Source: JAFGKK01 sp964521085 | Lineage (GTDB): Bacteria > Chloroflexota > Anaerolineae > Anaerolineales > RBG-16-64-43 | NCBI GenBank assembly: GCA_964521085.1 | Contig: CAZFPL010000013.1 | Location: 1 to 64,000 of the forward strand | Direction: 5' to 3' | Length of the DNA: 64,000 nt | Part shown: one piece after another, positions 7,262 to 16,643 of the stretch | How positions within the stretch are numbered: the stretch's first letter is position 1 | Layout of the letters: the number at the start of each line of letters is the position of its first letter | Made by a program: the position numbers and the translations under genes | Notes under the pieces: generated by a model | The model's database searches: none | Told to the model about the DNA's origin: nothing | What the model saw: the letters and a program-made list of their open reading frames with translations, nothing else

Positions 7262-9706
7262 TTACAACATCGTCACCGGATCGACATCCACCTGCCAGCC
7301 TTCCGGCACAGGCAACTCGATCAGTGCGGCCGGCGCCGGACCGCGCAGGACGATCTGCCAGCGGTACCGCCCGGCGATTTTTTCGAAGAAGCACGGCACC
7401 GGCCCGTTCAGCGAGGTCCCCACACGCTCCTGTTCCACGATCCGCGCCCGAAGGGTTTCCGCCAGCGCTTCCGCGGCCTTCCGGGCCGCAGGTTCATTTG
7501 AATTTGCGAACACCAAACGAACAAGGTTTTGGAACGGCGGGTACCCAAGCGCGCGACGGTGTTCCAACTCGATTCGAACGAACGCGGGATAATCGTGCGC
7601 CGCCGCGCATTGCAGGGCATAGTGGTCGGGCATATACGATTGCAGGACAACCTTTCCGGGCTGGGCGGCCCGTCCGGCGCGCCCTGCCACCTGCATCAAC
7701 ACCTGAAACACGCGCTCGGGCGATCGGTAGTCCGGGAGCAGGAGCCCGAGTTCGGCCAGCACGATGCCCACCAGCGTGACTTGGGGAAGATCCAATCCCT
7801 TGGCGACCATCTGTGTTCCGATCAGCACATCCGCGCGGTGCGAGGCGAAATGCTCCAGGAGGATATCGTGCTCGCCCGCTTCCTCCACCGCATCCCGATC
7901 CCAGCGCAGGGTGCGCGCATCCGGAAAAATACGCCGGACCTCCGCCTCGACCTGGCGGGTGCCGACTCCCAGCGAACGGATCGACGGACTGGCGCAGGAT
8001 GGGCACTTGGCGGGAACGGAGCGGCGGTAGTTGCAGTGATGGCAGAGCAATTCCTCACCGTGGCTGGTGAGCGGGATCGCGCAGCGCGGGCAGACCACCG
8101 CCTTGCCGCAGGACCGGCACACGACGGCGGATGCCATCCCGCGGCGGTTGAGGAACAGGATGGCCTGTTCCTTCCGGCGCAGGCACTCCTCAAGCGCGGA
8201 GAAAAGCGCGCGGCTGAACATCGAACGGTTTCCCGCGCGCAACTCCTGACGCATATCGACAATCTCCACCGGCGGCAGTTCGGGCGACGTCCCGGCGGGC
8301 ATCTCCGCCGCCACCCTCCGGGTCAACCGCAGCAGGCCGAGTTTGCCGTTTTCCGCATGATGATAGGTCACCAGATCCGGCGTGGCCGATCCGAGGACGC
8401 AGGCCGTCTGCAGCGCGCGCGCATATTCCCAAGCCGTTTCGCGCGCGTGGTAATTCGGAGTGAAGCCGGATTTGTAGGATGAGTCGTGCTCCTCGTCGAG
8501 CACGATCAGGCCGATATTCGGCAGCGGCGAGAAAAGCGCGCTGCGCGGACCAAGGATCACATCCACATTCCCGGCCCGGGCCCGGCGCCAAACGTCGTAT
8601 CGCTCACCCGGGGAAAGCATGCTGTGCACCAAGCCAAGTCTTCCCGGAAAGCGCGATCCAAACCGTTGGACCATCTGCGGGGTAAGCGCGATTTCGGGAA
8701 CCAGGACGATCGCTTGACACCTGCGCTTCACGACTGCCTCAGCCGCCCGCAGGTACACTTCGGTTTTCCCCGAGCCGGTGATGCCATACAGTAAAAATCG
8801 TTCGGCCCGTTTATTCTGCACCGCATCGAGGATCCGCCGCAGGGCCTCTTCCTGCTCGCCGGTTAGGATCAGCGGCATGGCGGGAGGGAAGCTTTTCCCC
8901 GAAAGCGGATCGCGTAATGCCTCCTCGTACGCCAGATCCACCCAGCCCTCTTCCGCCATCCATTTCAAATCGTCGAGTTTTGCGCCGGAGGAGGCGTATA
9001 CCCAATCCACGGAAAGCGGTTTCCCTTCCCCCAGCAGGGATTCCAGAACGCGCGCGCGCCGTTCGGCCGCGGCTTTGCGCGGAGCGGAAATGGAATCCAT
9101 GCGGAGCACGGCAATTCTGGTTTCCGCGTCCGCGGGGGATACGGCGAGTTGGACAAGCCGGATCTTCTTCGGCCGGACCGACGGCGGGGGAAGAATGCTT
9201 CGGCGACGGAAAACGCCGGCGCGGACAAGCCGCTCCGCTTCGCGTTCCCATGCCAGCGGTCCGAGTGCCGATCGAATCTGCCCGGTGCGGAGCGGGCCGC
9301 GCTCGCCCAGGAGTTTTAAAAGCCGCTGCTGCACCAGCTTTTCCGGGCGGAATGGAATACTTGTCAATTCATACAAGGATTCCGCATGCCGGGCCAAACC
9401 CGGCGGAAGCATCGCGGAAAGGCAGGCATCCAAAGTCGCCCGATAATACCCGGCCATCCATTTCGCCAGGAACAATTGGAACGGCGTGAGAACCGGCAGC
9501 GGATCGAGAACCGATTCCACCGCGCGGGTCTCCGGAACTTCCGGCCGGGTGACGGGCCCAAGGACGACGCCCTGCACCTTTTGGGAGCCAAAGGGAACAA
9601 CGACGAGGGTACCCGGGGCCAGACCCTCCCAGCCTTCCGGCAGGTGGTAATGGAAGACCGATTTTGCAGAGGGGGCAAGGACGGCGATTTCGCAGTAGAG
9701 CGTCAT
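7262..9706 (-). CDS. priA: Primosomal protein N' (replication restart helicase)
   Basis: Superfamily 2 DNA helicase that reloads the replisome at collapsed forks. The 814-residue protein has the N-terminal DNA-binding domain, Walker A GITGSGKTEVY at about residue 308, the DEEH box (VLDEEHDSSYK), and a zinc-binding insert with eight Cys (CRSCG, CPRC, CHHC, CPSC). Later helicase motifs include GTQMVAKGLDLPQV and the Q-x-x-G-R-A-G-R motif (QVAGRAGRA). Its ATG overlaps the stop of the upstream MEMO-family gene (ATGA), so the two are coupled. Confidence 0.97.
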   Translation of the reverse strand: MTLYCEIAVLAPSAKSVFHYHLPEGWEGLAPGTLVVVPFGSQKVQGVVLGPVTRPEVPETRAVESVLDPLPVLTPFQLFLAKWMAGYYRATLDACLSAMLPPGLARHAESLYELTSIPFRPEKLVQQRLLKLLGERGPLRTGQIRSALGPLAWEREAERLVRAGVFRRRSILPPPSVRPKKIRLVQLAVSPADAETRIAVLRMDSISAPRKAAAERRARVLESLLGEGKPLSVDWVYASSGAKLDDLKWMAEEGWVDLAYEEALRDPLSGKSFPPAMPLILTGEQEEALRRILDAVQNKRAERFLLYGITGSGKTEVYLRAAEAVVKRRCQAIVLVPEIALTPQMVQRFGSRFPGRLGLVHSMLSPGERYDVWRRARAGNVDVILGPRSALFSPLPNIGLIVLDEEHDSSYKSGFTPNYHARETAWEYARALQTACVLGSATPDLVTYHHAENGKLGLLRLTRRVAAEMPAGTSPELPPVEIVDMRQELRAGNRSMFSRALFSALEECLRRKEQAILFLNRRGMASAVVCRSCGKAVVCPRCAIPLTSHGEELLCHHCNYRRSVPAKCPSCASPSIRSLGVGTRQVEAEVRRIFPDARTLRWDRDAVEEAGEHDILLEHFASHRADVLIGTQMVAKGLDLPQVTLVGIVLAELGLLLPDYRSPERVFQVLMQVAGRAGRAAQPGKVVLQSYMPDHYALQCAAAHDYPAFVRIELEHRRALGYPPFQNLVRLVFANSNEPAARKAAEALAETLRARIVEQERVGTSLNGPVPCFFEKIAGRYRWQIVLRGPAPAALIELPVPEGWQVDVDPVTML

Positions 9707-10542
9707 TCGGGGGCGACCCGCCAGATGGCCGCCGCGCCGTAGCCGACGACGGAGGATTTATCCCCGGTGACGTCGCCGGAGTTGGCGTAGGCGACCGAGG
9801 TAACGCGGTTGGCGCCCATTGTCTTGGCGGCCCATAAAACGGCCGCAATTGCGGCCCGCCCACAGGCGAATGCGGCCTCTTCTTCCTCGGCGCGGATCAC
9901 AGCCGACGGATCGAACGATTCCACGCGCCGCATCATCTCCGAATCCAATCCCCGGGCGACCGAATCCGAATAAAAATGAGAAAGGTCGCTGCTCCCGACC
10001 AGCAGCGCTTTCCTGCCTGCGAGCGCTTCCGCCAATGCATATCCGAGGGCTTCGGCTGTCGATTCACGCTGGTCGAGGATCATCACTGGAAGCAGTTGAA
10101 AATCACCCAGCACGCATTGGAGAAACGGCAGTTCGATCTCGAGCGAATGTTCACGGTCATTGCGGAGCGGGTACAGCAGCAGGCCGGACCGTTTTTCCAT
10201 GGCGACGTTCAGGGAGCGCACGGCCGCCTGATCCACCGGGATTATTCCAAGGGGCGTCTGATAGGCCTCATGGCCGCAGGTCACCACCGGCGCCGGAGCC
10301 ATACTGTGCATCGGCGAAACGACGGCGACGATCTCCGGATTCAATCCACGCATCAGGCTGAACGCGCTTCCGGCGACCGAACCGGAATAGCGGTGGCCGG
10401 CATGCGGAACGATCACCCCGACAAGCTCGCCGCGGGGCTTCTCCACCGGCGGGGGTTTTAAGAATCCATCCAATTGTTTGGTCAGCGCGTCTCGATTTCC
10501 GGAGTACCAAGTTCCTGCAATGGGAGAGGGTCTGATATCCAC
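9703..10542 (-). CDS. amrB: MEMO family protein (AmmeMemoRadiSam system protein B)
   Basis: A 279-residue protein of the MEMO1 family, which shares a fold with class III extradiol dioxygenases. Family features are the AGTWYSGNRDAL start, IVPHAGHRYSG with the conserved His near residue 47, EHSLEIELPFLQ, and SSDLSHF with the second conserved His. In many bacteria and archaea it sits beside an AMMECR1 gene and a radical SAM gene; neither is adjacent here. The reaction is not established. It overlaps priA by four bases and probably heads that transcript with the small membrane gene upstream. Confidence 0.9.
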   Translation of the reverse strand: MDIRPSPIAGTWYSGNRDALTKQLDGFLKPPPVEKPRGELVGVIVPHAGHRYSGSVAGSAFSLMRGLNPEIVAVVSPMHSMAPAPVVTCGHEAYQTPLGIIPVDQAAVRSLNVAMEKRSGLLLYPLRNDREHSLEIELPFLQCVLGDFQLLPVMILDQRESTAEALGYALAEALAGRKALLVGSSDLSHFYSDSVARGLDSEMMRRVESFDPSAVIRAEEEEAAFACGRAAIAAVLWAAKTMGANRVTSVAYANSGDVTGDKSSVVGYGAAAIWRVAPE

Positions 10543-10584
10543 GGGGAAATCCTCGAGAATCTTATCCGGGGAGATGCCTGCGAT

Positions 10585-10785
10585 TTAGAAAGGAAGCGCG
10601 ATTTTTTGAAACAGGAACAGACAAGCAAAACAAATAACGCAGACATCCATGAACAAAAAGATCGACAGCATCAAGCGCTGTTCCGGGGCGAGCAGACTCA
10701 CCACGCGTTGCAAACGAAGCCGAATCGGCACAGTTACCTTACGCGGTTCCTCCCCGGAATAGAACGGCGAATGGGATTCTTCCAT
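10585..10785 (-). CDS. Small single-helix membrane protein
   Basis: A 66-residue protein with a hydrophilic N-terminal half rich in Arg and Glu and one hydrophobic C-terminal helix (about residues 38-60, containing two Cys). A GGAGGAGG site 8 bases before the ATG supports translation. It lies 42 bases upstream of the MEMO-family gene and points away from yceD. No family was recognised. Confidence 0.6.
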   Translation of the reverse strand: MEESHSPFYSGEEPRKVTVPIRLRLQRVVSLLAPEQRLMLSIFLFMDVCVICFACLFLFQKIALPF

Positions 10786-10864
10786 GCCGATACCTCCTCC
10801 AGCGCACTTGTATTGTACTCAAGAGATGATTATGACACAAAGGGTCCGAATAACACCTTCAAAT

Positions 10865-10894
10865 TTGACTTCGCATATCCTTATATGCTAGAAT
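10865..10894 (+). promoter_or_regulatory. Promoter of yceD
   Basis: TTGACT and TAGAAT boxes are separated by 18 bases. The start of transcription would fall near 10901, giving a leader of about 28 bases before the GTG start of yceD. Confidence 0.7.
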
Positions 10895-10928
10895 GAAAAA
10901 AGCCTTGGTTTGATGCGGTTTTTCCCAA

Positions 10929-11657
10929 GTGCATACTCATTATCGCCCGCTTCGACTGAACGTTGGTTTCCTCCTCAGCCAGTCGGCAGGATACGGCCGA
11001 CAATTTGACTTCCGGGAAACAAAGCTGAATTTGGGGGGAGATTTCCAGGTCGAAGAATTCTCCGGCCGCATTCTGCTTAACCGGACGCCGCAAGGAATTG
11101 TGGCGAAAGGCGATTTCTCGGCCCAACTCCCCGCCGAATGCGCCCGCTGTCTGAAACCGTTCGCCGCCCCCGTCTCCATTCATCTGGAAGATTTATTCGT
11201 CTATCCCCCGCAAAACGCAACCGATCCGCTTCTGGCAGTGGGGGAAGACGCGCATTTGAACCTTGAACCCCTTCTGCGTGAATATGTCCTGATCAACCAG
11301 CCCACCCGTCCGCTGTGCCGGGCGGATTGCAAAGGATTGTGCGCGGTCTGCGGCAACGACCTCAACGACAGCGAGTGCCACCATCCGGCCGAAGAACCGC
11401 CGGGATTGCTGCCGGAGGGGTTGGTTGTGCGCACCGAGAGCAAGAAGGAAAAAATCCCTGCCGAAAAAGGACCCCAAAAACAGGCAGCCCAAACGGCGCC
11501 TGTCCAAATCCGAAAAGCAACCTCCGCGAAAAAGAAGCCGCCGGAGAAAAAAACCGCGCTCAAGGCGCCGCGGAAAAAAGCGCCGGGAGGGAAAAAGGCC
11601 TCCGCCGGAAAGAAAACCGCCTCCGGTGGAAAGAAAAAATCATCCACAAAGAAATAG
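10929..11657 (+). CDS. yceD: YceD (DUF177) protein with a histone-H1-like C-terminal tail
   Basis: YceD proteins are linked to 23S rRNA and ribosome accumulation and usually sit beside rpmF. Residues 1-165 form the DUF177 domain: NVGFLLSQSAGY start, the CARCLKPF strand pair, and a zinc-knuckle-like C-x-x-x-C-x-x-x-C-x-x-C cluster (CRADCKGLCAVCGNDLN). From about residue 167 the protein continues for 75 residues rich in Lys, Ala, Pro and Ser, with repeated KKxx blocks like bacterial histone-H1-like tails. The start is a GTG, chosen because it precedes the conserved LRLNVGFL segment; no strong ribosome binding site is visible. No rpmF follows: the next gene is the sigma factor. Confidence 0.88.
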   Translation: MHTHYRPLRLNVGFLLSQSAGYGRQFDFRETKLNLGGDFQVEEFSGRILLNRTPQGIVAKGDFSAQLPAECARCLKPFAAPVSIHLEDLFVYPPQNATDPLLAVGEDAHLNLEPLLREYVLINQPTRPLCRADCKGLCAVCGNDLNDSECHHPAEEPPGLLPEGLVVRTESKKEKIPAEKGPQKQAAQTAPVQIRKATSAKKKPPEKKTALKAPRKKAPGGKKASAGKKTASGGKKKSSTKK

Positions 11658-11862
11658 GCAGAAACGCAGACCGTACCAAAACCCCGGCGTGGGTTTTGGC
11701 ACCCGGGCATCTTCCCCGGGAAGGATCTTCCTCTCCCGGCGAAGCCCTTGAGACTGAACTCGTACTCGGGCGTGAAGGCATCGTTCCCATCATTCCAGCC
11801 TACCGGAGAAACGAAAGCCGTCCTGCCCCCATGCACGACCTTCCTTTCATGGAGAGAACCGC

Positions 11863-13038
11863 ATGGAGCGTGATTGGCGAAACCGAGAACAAGTTACAGA
11901 TCTACTGGAACAAGCGGAGTTCCAGGGGTACATCACCACCGACGACATCCTAGAGGCGTTTCCAAACGCCGCCAAACGGGCGGGAGAATATCACCGCGTG
12001 CTGGCCTTTCTCCACAGCGCCGGCGTTGAGGTATGTGAAAGCGACCTGCCAAAAGAAATCCATCCCACTCCGCGGCGCGCCGGCGCCAGCAAAGAAAGCG
12101 ACCTGGCGCGGATTTCCATCGAAGACACGGTGGGGTTGTATCTCAAAGAAATGTCGCGGGTCCCCCTGTTATCCACCCAGGAGGAGGTCGCGCTGGCGCG
12201 CCGGATCGAGCAGGGCCGGGAAGCCACCCTGCGCCTGCACGCGATGCGCAAGAACCACGAAGCCTCTCCTCCGACGGCACAAAAACGCACCCAATTGGAA
12301 GCACTCATCCTCGACGGCCTGGCCGCGCGGGAGCATTTAATCAAAGCCAATACCCGCCTGGTGGTGAGCGTCGCCAAGCGCTACATGGGGCGCGGTGTTC
12401 ATTTCCTGGACCTGATCCAGGAAGGCAACCTTGGGCTGATGAAGGCCGTGGAAAAATTCGATTATCACCGCGGCTTCCGGTTTTCCACCTACGCCACGTG
12501 GTGGATCCGGCAAACCATCTCGCGTGCGATCGCCGACCAAAGCCGGACGATCCGGGTTCCCGTGCACATGACCGACCGCATCCAGCGGTTGTACCGCACG
12601 GCGCACGATATCGAGCAGCGCACCGGACGCAAAGCCACCTCGGAGGAAATCGGCCAGATCATGGGCCTGGATGAACGAAAGGTGGATTGGATGCTGCAGG
12701 TATCCTGGCGCCCCGTCTCGCTCGAGAATCCGGTCGGCGACGAGGATGAGGAGATGATCACCTTCGTGGAGGACACCCTCACCCCCTCGCCCACCGAAAG
12801 CGCAAGCGAACAACTCCTGCGCGAGAAAGTGGAAGAAGTGCTCGGGACGCTCAGCCCGCGCGAAGCCCGGGTCTTGCGGATGCGGTTTGGCTTGTGCGGC
12901 GAACGGCCGTATACGCTTGAGGAAGTGGGGCAGAAGTTCGGGCTGACGCGCGAGCGAATCCGCCAGATCGAAGGCCGCGCGCTGCGGCGCCTGCGCCATC
13001 CCCGCCGGGCCCGGCAACTGCAGGAATACGCGCAGTAG
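11863..13038 (+). CDS. sigA: RNA polymerase sigma-70 factor, primary (RpoD/SigA) type
   Basis: A 391-residue sigma factor. An N-terminal segment (about residues 8-60) resembles region 1.1. Region 1.2 follows (DTVGLYLKEMSRVPLLSTQEE), then region 2 with the primary-type RLVVSVAKRYMGRG, FLDLIQEGNLGLMKAVEKFD and FSTYATWWIRQTI core. Region 3 and region 4 end with TLEEVGQKFGLTRERIRQIE, the -35 recognition helix. The consensus-like promoters seen in this window fit such a factor. Whether it is the main sigma or a close paralogue cannot be told from the window. A partial copy of its last codons lies 1.4 kb downstream. Confidence 0.93.
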   Translation: MERDWRNREQVTDLLEQAEFQGYITTDDILEAFPNAAKRAGEYHRVLAFLHSAGVEVCESDLPKEIHPTPRRAGASKESDLARISIEDTVGLYLKEMSRVPLLSTQEEVALARRIEQGREATLRLHAMRKNHEASPPTAQKRTQLEALILDGLAAREHLIKANTRLVVSVAKRYMGRGVHFLDLIQEGNLGLMKAVEKFDYHRGFRFSTYATWWIRQTISRAIADQSRTIRVPVHMTDRIQRLYRTAHDIEQRTGRKATSEEIGQIMGLDERKVDWMLQVSWRPVSLENPVGDEDEEMITFVEDTLTPSPTESASEQLLREKVEEVLGTLSPREARVLRMRFGLCGERPYTLEEVGQKFGLTRERIRQIEGRALRRLRHPRRARQLQEYAQ

Positions 13039-13086
13039 AATCCATTGTTCGGTGGAATGGTCGGCTGACCGATTGTATTCTTATTT

Positions 13087-13177
13087 ATCCCGCCTTCGCG
13101 GGATTAGAATACCCCGCAGCTTGCTGCGCAGTTCTTGGGGGTTGCGCTCTGTGATACCGCGCGGCTTGCCGCGCGGT
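13087..13177 (+). repeat. Three short hairpins downstream of the sigma gene
   Basis: Three small palindromes follow each other: ATCCCGC/GCGGGAT (13087-13104), GCAGC/GCTGC near 13115, and the near-perfect ACCGCGCGGC-TT-GCCGCGCGGT (13156-13177). They resemble REP-type intergenic palindromes. They lie at the left side of the segment that separates the sigma gene from its duplicated 3' end. Confidence 0.5.
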
Positions 13178-13292
13178 CGTTCATTCGCTGGACAATGATT
13201 TTCAGGTACAGTCGTTAGTGGAATCACCCTTTTGGCGGAACAACACAAAGCGCACTGGCCAAATCCGTCTTTATTTTAAAAGGAGAATGACC

Positions 13293-14216
13293 ATGCATGG
13301 ACTGCCTCGTTTCACACTCACTGTGCTGCTAATCATAATAATGACCGGGTGTGCAACACCAACACAAATCATCCCAACCCCAACGGCCATACAGCCATCC
13401 CCGACCGCCGCTCAGCCACCGACGGAGCCAGCTTTTACTAACAAACTCATATACGACACCCCCGGGATGTATAAGGTCATTGTCGAAACAGTCCATTATC
13501 CAACCATAAATGGAAAAACCGAAACACTTCCCATGGATATCTTCTATCCGCCGGATCGACGGCCCGACGAGCTTCTCCCCGCTGTTATTCTGGCGAATGG
13601 TTTTCCATACAGTCCGGAAATTGGCAGGAGAACTTTCAAGTGGTATCCGTCTTGGGGACGCTTGATCGCGTCCTCGGGACTGATCGCAGTGGCCTATGAC
13701 ACCCAAAATGCGGGTGATTTGGAAGCCGTCATCGGATACATGCAGCAGGAGGGTGCCGACCTGGGTATAGACGGAAGCAGATTGGGCTTCTTTTCAACGT
13801 CTTCCCATGGCGGGTTGGCGAGCTCGTTCGCATTCCAGGAGGACAGAGAATATCTGAAATTCGCCGTGTTTTACTACGCGTATATATTGACACCGGATAA
13901 TTTTTATCGCGATGCGTTTAACAGGGGCTGTGCTTCATATGGTTGTCTTGGCGACGAATTGCCGGACGTCAAGCAGCTCCGAACCGACCTTCCGGTGCTT
14001 GTGGTGAGATGTGGAAAGGATGCTTACGATAATAGAGAAGTTATAGACCATTTTACTCAGCTTGCCACGGAGGCGGGAGTTCCATTAACTCTGATCAATT
14101 TCGATGAGGGCGGCCACGGATTCGATTTGAGCATCGCCATGTCAGAAGATTACACAAACAAGGCGATCGGGATTATCAAGCAGACACTGGAATTCATGAA
14201 GACACACGCATCATAA
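13293..14216 (+). CDS. Lipoprotein with alpha/beta hydrolase (dienelactone-hydrolase-like) domain
   Basis: A 307-residue secreted lipoprotein. The signal peptide ends in the lipobox MTGC (Cys near residue 19), followed by a Pro/Thr/Gln linker. The rest is an alpha/beta hydrolase fold: LPAVILANGFPY, the nucleophile elbow FFSTSSHGG (Ser in a variant of G-x-S-x-G), the acid region VRCGKDAYDN, and the base GGHGFD. The second ATG was chosen because AGGAG lies 7 bases before it. Its base composition is richer in A and T than that of its neighbours, and it lies between the sigma gene and a copy of the sigma 3' end, so it was probably acquired. Substrate unknown. Confidence 0.8.
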   Translation: MHGLPRFTLTVLLIIIMTGCATPTQIIPTPTAIQPSPTAAQPPTEPAFTNKLIYDTPGMYKVIVETVHYPTINGKTETLPMDIFYPPDRRPDELLPAVILANGFPYSPEIGRRTFKWYPSWGRLIASSGLIAVAYDTQNAGDLEAVIGYMQQEGADLGIDGSRLGFFSTSSHGGLASSFAFQEDREYLKFAVFYYAYILTPDNFYRDAFNRGCASYGCLGDELPDVKQLRTDLPVLVVRCGKDAYDNREVIDHFTQLATEAGVPLTLINFDEGGHGFDLSIAMSEDYTNKAIGIIKQTLEFMKTHAS

Positions 14217-14393
14217 CCTCGATATATTGCTCCGCCAGTCCAACGTCGGCTCCAGCGGATCACGGCTGCACCGATCGAAATCGCAATGCAATGTATCGTG
14301 AGATGCGCTGATCGGTAGGGGGTCTCTCCGGGCCCGCCGCTGCCGTTGATCCATACCGTTCGGCACCGTTGTTTCTCCGAGGACGGTCCCCAT

Positions 14394-14426
14394 CGCGCCC
14401 GGCAACGACAGGAATACGCGCAGTAA
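14394..14426 (+). pseudogene. Remnant of the sigma factor 3' end
   Basis: These 33 bases encode RARQRQEYAQ and a stop, against RARQLQEYAQ and a stop at the end of the sigma gene. About 30 bases are nearly identical to the end of the intact gene at 13010-13038. A good terminator follows directly. The simplest reading is that the intervening 1.36 kb entered the 3' end of the sigma gene and left part of the original 3' end behind. Confidence 0.7.
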
Positions 14427-14444
14427 ACCATCCCTCACCCCTGA

Positions 14445-14478
14445 CCCTCTCCCAGCAAATGCTGGGAGAGGGTTTTTT
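14445..14478 (+). terminator. Strong rho-independent terminator
   Basis: CCCTCTCCCAGC pairs with GCTGGGAGAGGG around AAAT and is followed by six T residues. It follows the sigma remnant and was probably the original sigma gene terminator. Confidence 0.9.
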
Positions 14479-14602
14479 CGCCTTGGCTCACTTTTAAATA
14501 GCCGAAACCCCCGGCCTGACCCAGCCGGGGCGGGCCGCCCGCGAGCAATTTGCGCTTGAAGGTCCGGATGAGAGTCTGCAATTTTTGTTTTTTCCCTGCG
14601 GA

Positions 14603-14611
14603 TGATATACT
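14603..14611 (+). promoter_or_regulatory. Extended -10 candidate upstream of metG
   Basis: TGATATACT is an extended -10 element 42 bases before the metG ATG. Only a weak -35 (TTGTTT, 15-base spacer) accompanies it. Confidence 0.45.
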
Positions 14612-14652
14612 CCGCAAATTCCAGGCGGGTTTTACCCTGCGGAGAAACTTCG

Positions 14653-16428
14653 ATGAAAAACGTGCTCGTCGCCGTCGCATGGCCTTACGCCAACGCCGAT
14701 ATCCATGTGGGCAACCTCACCGGCTCGTATCTGCCGGCGGATATTTTCGCGCGCTATCACCGCCTGAAGGGCAACCGGGTGCTGATGGTTTCCGGAACCG
14801 ACTCGCACGGGACGCCGATCACAGTCCGCGCCGACGCGGAACATACGACCCCGGAAAAAATCTACCAGCGCTATCATAACCGGTTCATAGATCTCTTCCA
14901 GAAAACAGGCCTAACCTACGACCTCTACACCAGCACGCACACCGAGAATCATTTCCGCGCGGCGCAGGATTTTTTCCGGACATTGCAAACCAACGGGTAC
15001 CTCTACCGCGAAAAACAATCGGTGATGTATTCCGAAAAGGAGAAGCGCTTCCTCCCGGACCGATACGTGGAGGGCGAATGCTACATCTGCCATTACCCGA
15101 ACGCCCGCGGCGACCAGTGCGACCAGTGCGGCAACCTGCTTGACGCCGCGCAGCTTATAAATCCGCGCAGCCGCACCGACGGTTCCACCCCGGTCATCCG
15201 CGAAACCGAGCATTTCTTCCTGGATCTGGCAAAACTTTCCCCGGCGATCGAGAAATTCCTCTCCTCCGGGAAGGAACATTGGCGCCCGAACGTATTGCGT
15301 TTCGCACGCAACATGATCGGGGAAGGAGTGCATGGACGGCCGATCACCCGCGACCTGGATTGGGGGATTCCGTTGCCCGAATCCGGATGGGAGGAGAAGC
15401 GCCTCTATGTTTGGTTCGAGGCGGTCATCGGTTATTTCTCCGCCTCGATCGAATGGGCCAAGAGCCGCGGCGAACCCGAATCGTGGAAGGATTGGTGGTA
15501 CGACCCGGAAGCGCTGACCTATTATTTCATCGGGAAGGACAACATTCCCTTCCACGCCGTGATCTGGCCGGCGCAGTTGCTTGGCGCGTCGCGCCTGTAC
15601 GCCGGGGAAAAGGACGGCACGATCAATCTGCCCACGGACGTGCCCGCCAACGAGTTCATGAACCTGGAAGGGAAAAAGATCAGCGGCTCGCGCAACTGGG
15701 CGGTCTGGGGGTTGGATGCGGTCGAGCGCTACGGCCCGGATCCCATCCGCTACTATCTGACCGTCAATATGCCCGAATCGCGCGATACCGATTGGGATTG
15801 GGCGGATTTTCTACGCCGCAACAATGACGAACTGGTGGCCACTTGGGGCAACCTGGCCAACCGCGTACTCACCTTCGCGTACCGCAATTGGGACGGGCGC
15901 GTGCCGGATCCGGGCGAACTACGCGCGGAGGATAACGAGCTACTGGCCAAAGCCGATCAGGCCTTCACAACCGTAGGCTCCTTATTCGAAGCGGTGCAAT
16001 TGCGCGCGGCCCTCGGCGATGCGATGGGGCTGGCAGGGGAGGCCAACCGCTACCTTGACCAGCAGGCGCCCTGGTTCCAGATTAAAACGGATCCTGCGGC
16101 GGCAGCGAAAACCATTTTCACCGCCCTGCGCGTCATTGATTCGCTGAAGACCCTCCTCGCGCCGGTGATCCCATTTTCTTCGGAAGAACTTCAGGCCGGT
16201 TTTGGCTATTCCGGACGCCTTTTCGGTCCGCAGAAGATCGAAGACCGCTCGGATTCCCTCGGATCACGCCCCGTCCTGACCTACGATCCGACCGGCGCGG
16301 TCGGGAAGTGGGAACCAAGCCGTCTGGAACCCGGGCGGCCGCTTGCCGAACCGAAACCGCTTTACCGCAAACTCCTGCCGGAGATCGTCGCGCAGGAACG
16401 CGCCCGGATGGGAAAACCCTCGGCCTGA
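14653..16428 (+). CDS. metG: Methionyl-tRNA synthetase
   Basis: Charges tRNA-Met for initiation and elongation. The 591-residue class I enzyme starts AWPYANADIHVGNLTGSYLPAD, with the HIGH-type motif as HVGN. It has a zinc knuckle (CYICHYPN, CDQCGN) near residue 140 and a KMSKS-type loop in the variant form KKISGSRNW. The anticodon-binding helices fill the C-terminal third (TWGNLANRVLTF). There is no C-terminal EMAP/Trbp111 domain, which some bacterial MetG enzymes carry. A GGAG site precedes the chosen ATG; an upstream in-frame ATG would add 17 unconserved residues. Confidence 0.95.
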   Translation: MKNVLVAVAWPYANADIHVGNLTGSYLPADIFARYHRLKGNRVLMVSGTDSHGTPITVRADAEHTTPEKIYQRYHNRFIDLFQKTGLTYDLYTSTHTENHFRAAQDFFRTLQTNGYLYREKQSVMYSEKEKRFLPDRYVEGECYICHYPNARGDQCDQCGNLLDAAQLINPRSRTDGSTPVIRETEHFFLDLAKLSPAIEKFLSSGKEHWRPNVLRFARNMIGEGVHGRPITRDLDWGIPLPESGWEEKRLYVWFEAVIGYFSASIEWAKSRGEPESWKDWWYDPEALTYYFIGKDNIPFHAVIWPAQLLGASRLYAGEKDGTINLPTDVPANEFMNLEGKKISGSRNWAVWGLDAVERYGPDPIRYYLTVNMPESRDTDWDWADFLRRNNDELVATWGNLANRVLTFAYRNWDGRVPDPGELRAEDNELLAKADQAFTTVGSLFEAVQLRAALGDAMGLAGEANRYLDQQAPWFQIKTDPAAAAKTIFTALRVIDSLKTLLAPVIPFSSEELQAGFGYSGRLFGPQKIEDRSDSLGSRPVLTYDPTGAVGKWEPSRLEPGRPLAEPKPLYRKLLPEIVAQERARMGKPSA

Positions 16429-16643
16429 TCCGATGCGCTGACTTAACGCGCCATCTGTGGAATACCCGATACCCTGGAAGGGATTCTTTCTTAACGGCCC
16501 GGGACGGTCTATTCTCGGCCGGAGGACTCCCCGGCCTTGCCGGCCCGGATGCCGCGCCGCCGGTCGGGCAATCCGGAAAGACCGCGAGTGATGGAACTTC
16601 GTCCCGGCGATCTTCTATCGAAAATCCCCTTGTCGACACGGCG

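Noticed and set aside
6827..7501. Plus-strand Pro/Leu-rich frame with PLSEPP-type repeats
   Set aside because: It is the antisense reading of the DSGSW repeats. The minus-strand frame has a membrane helix, strong neighbours and correct spacing.
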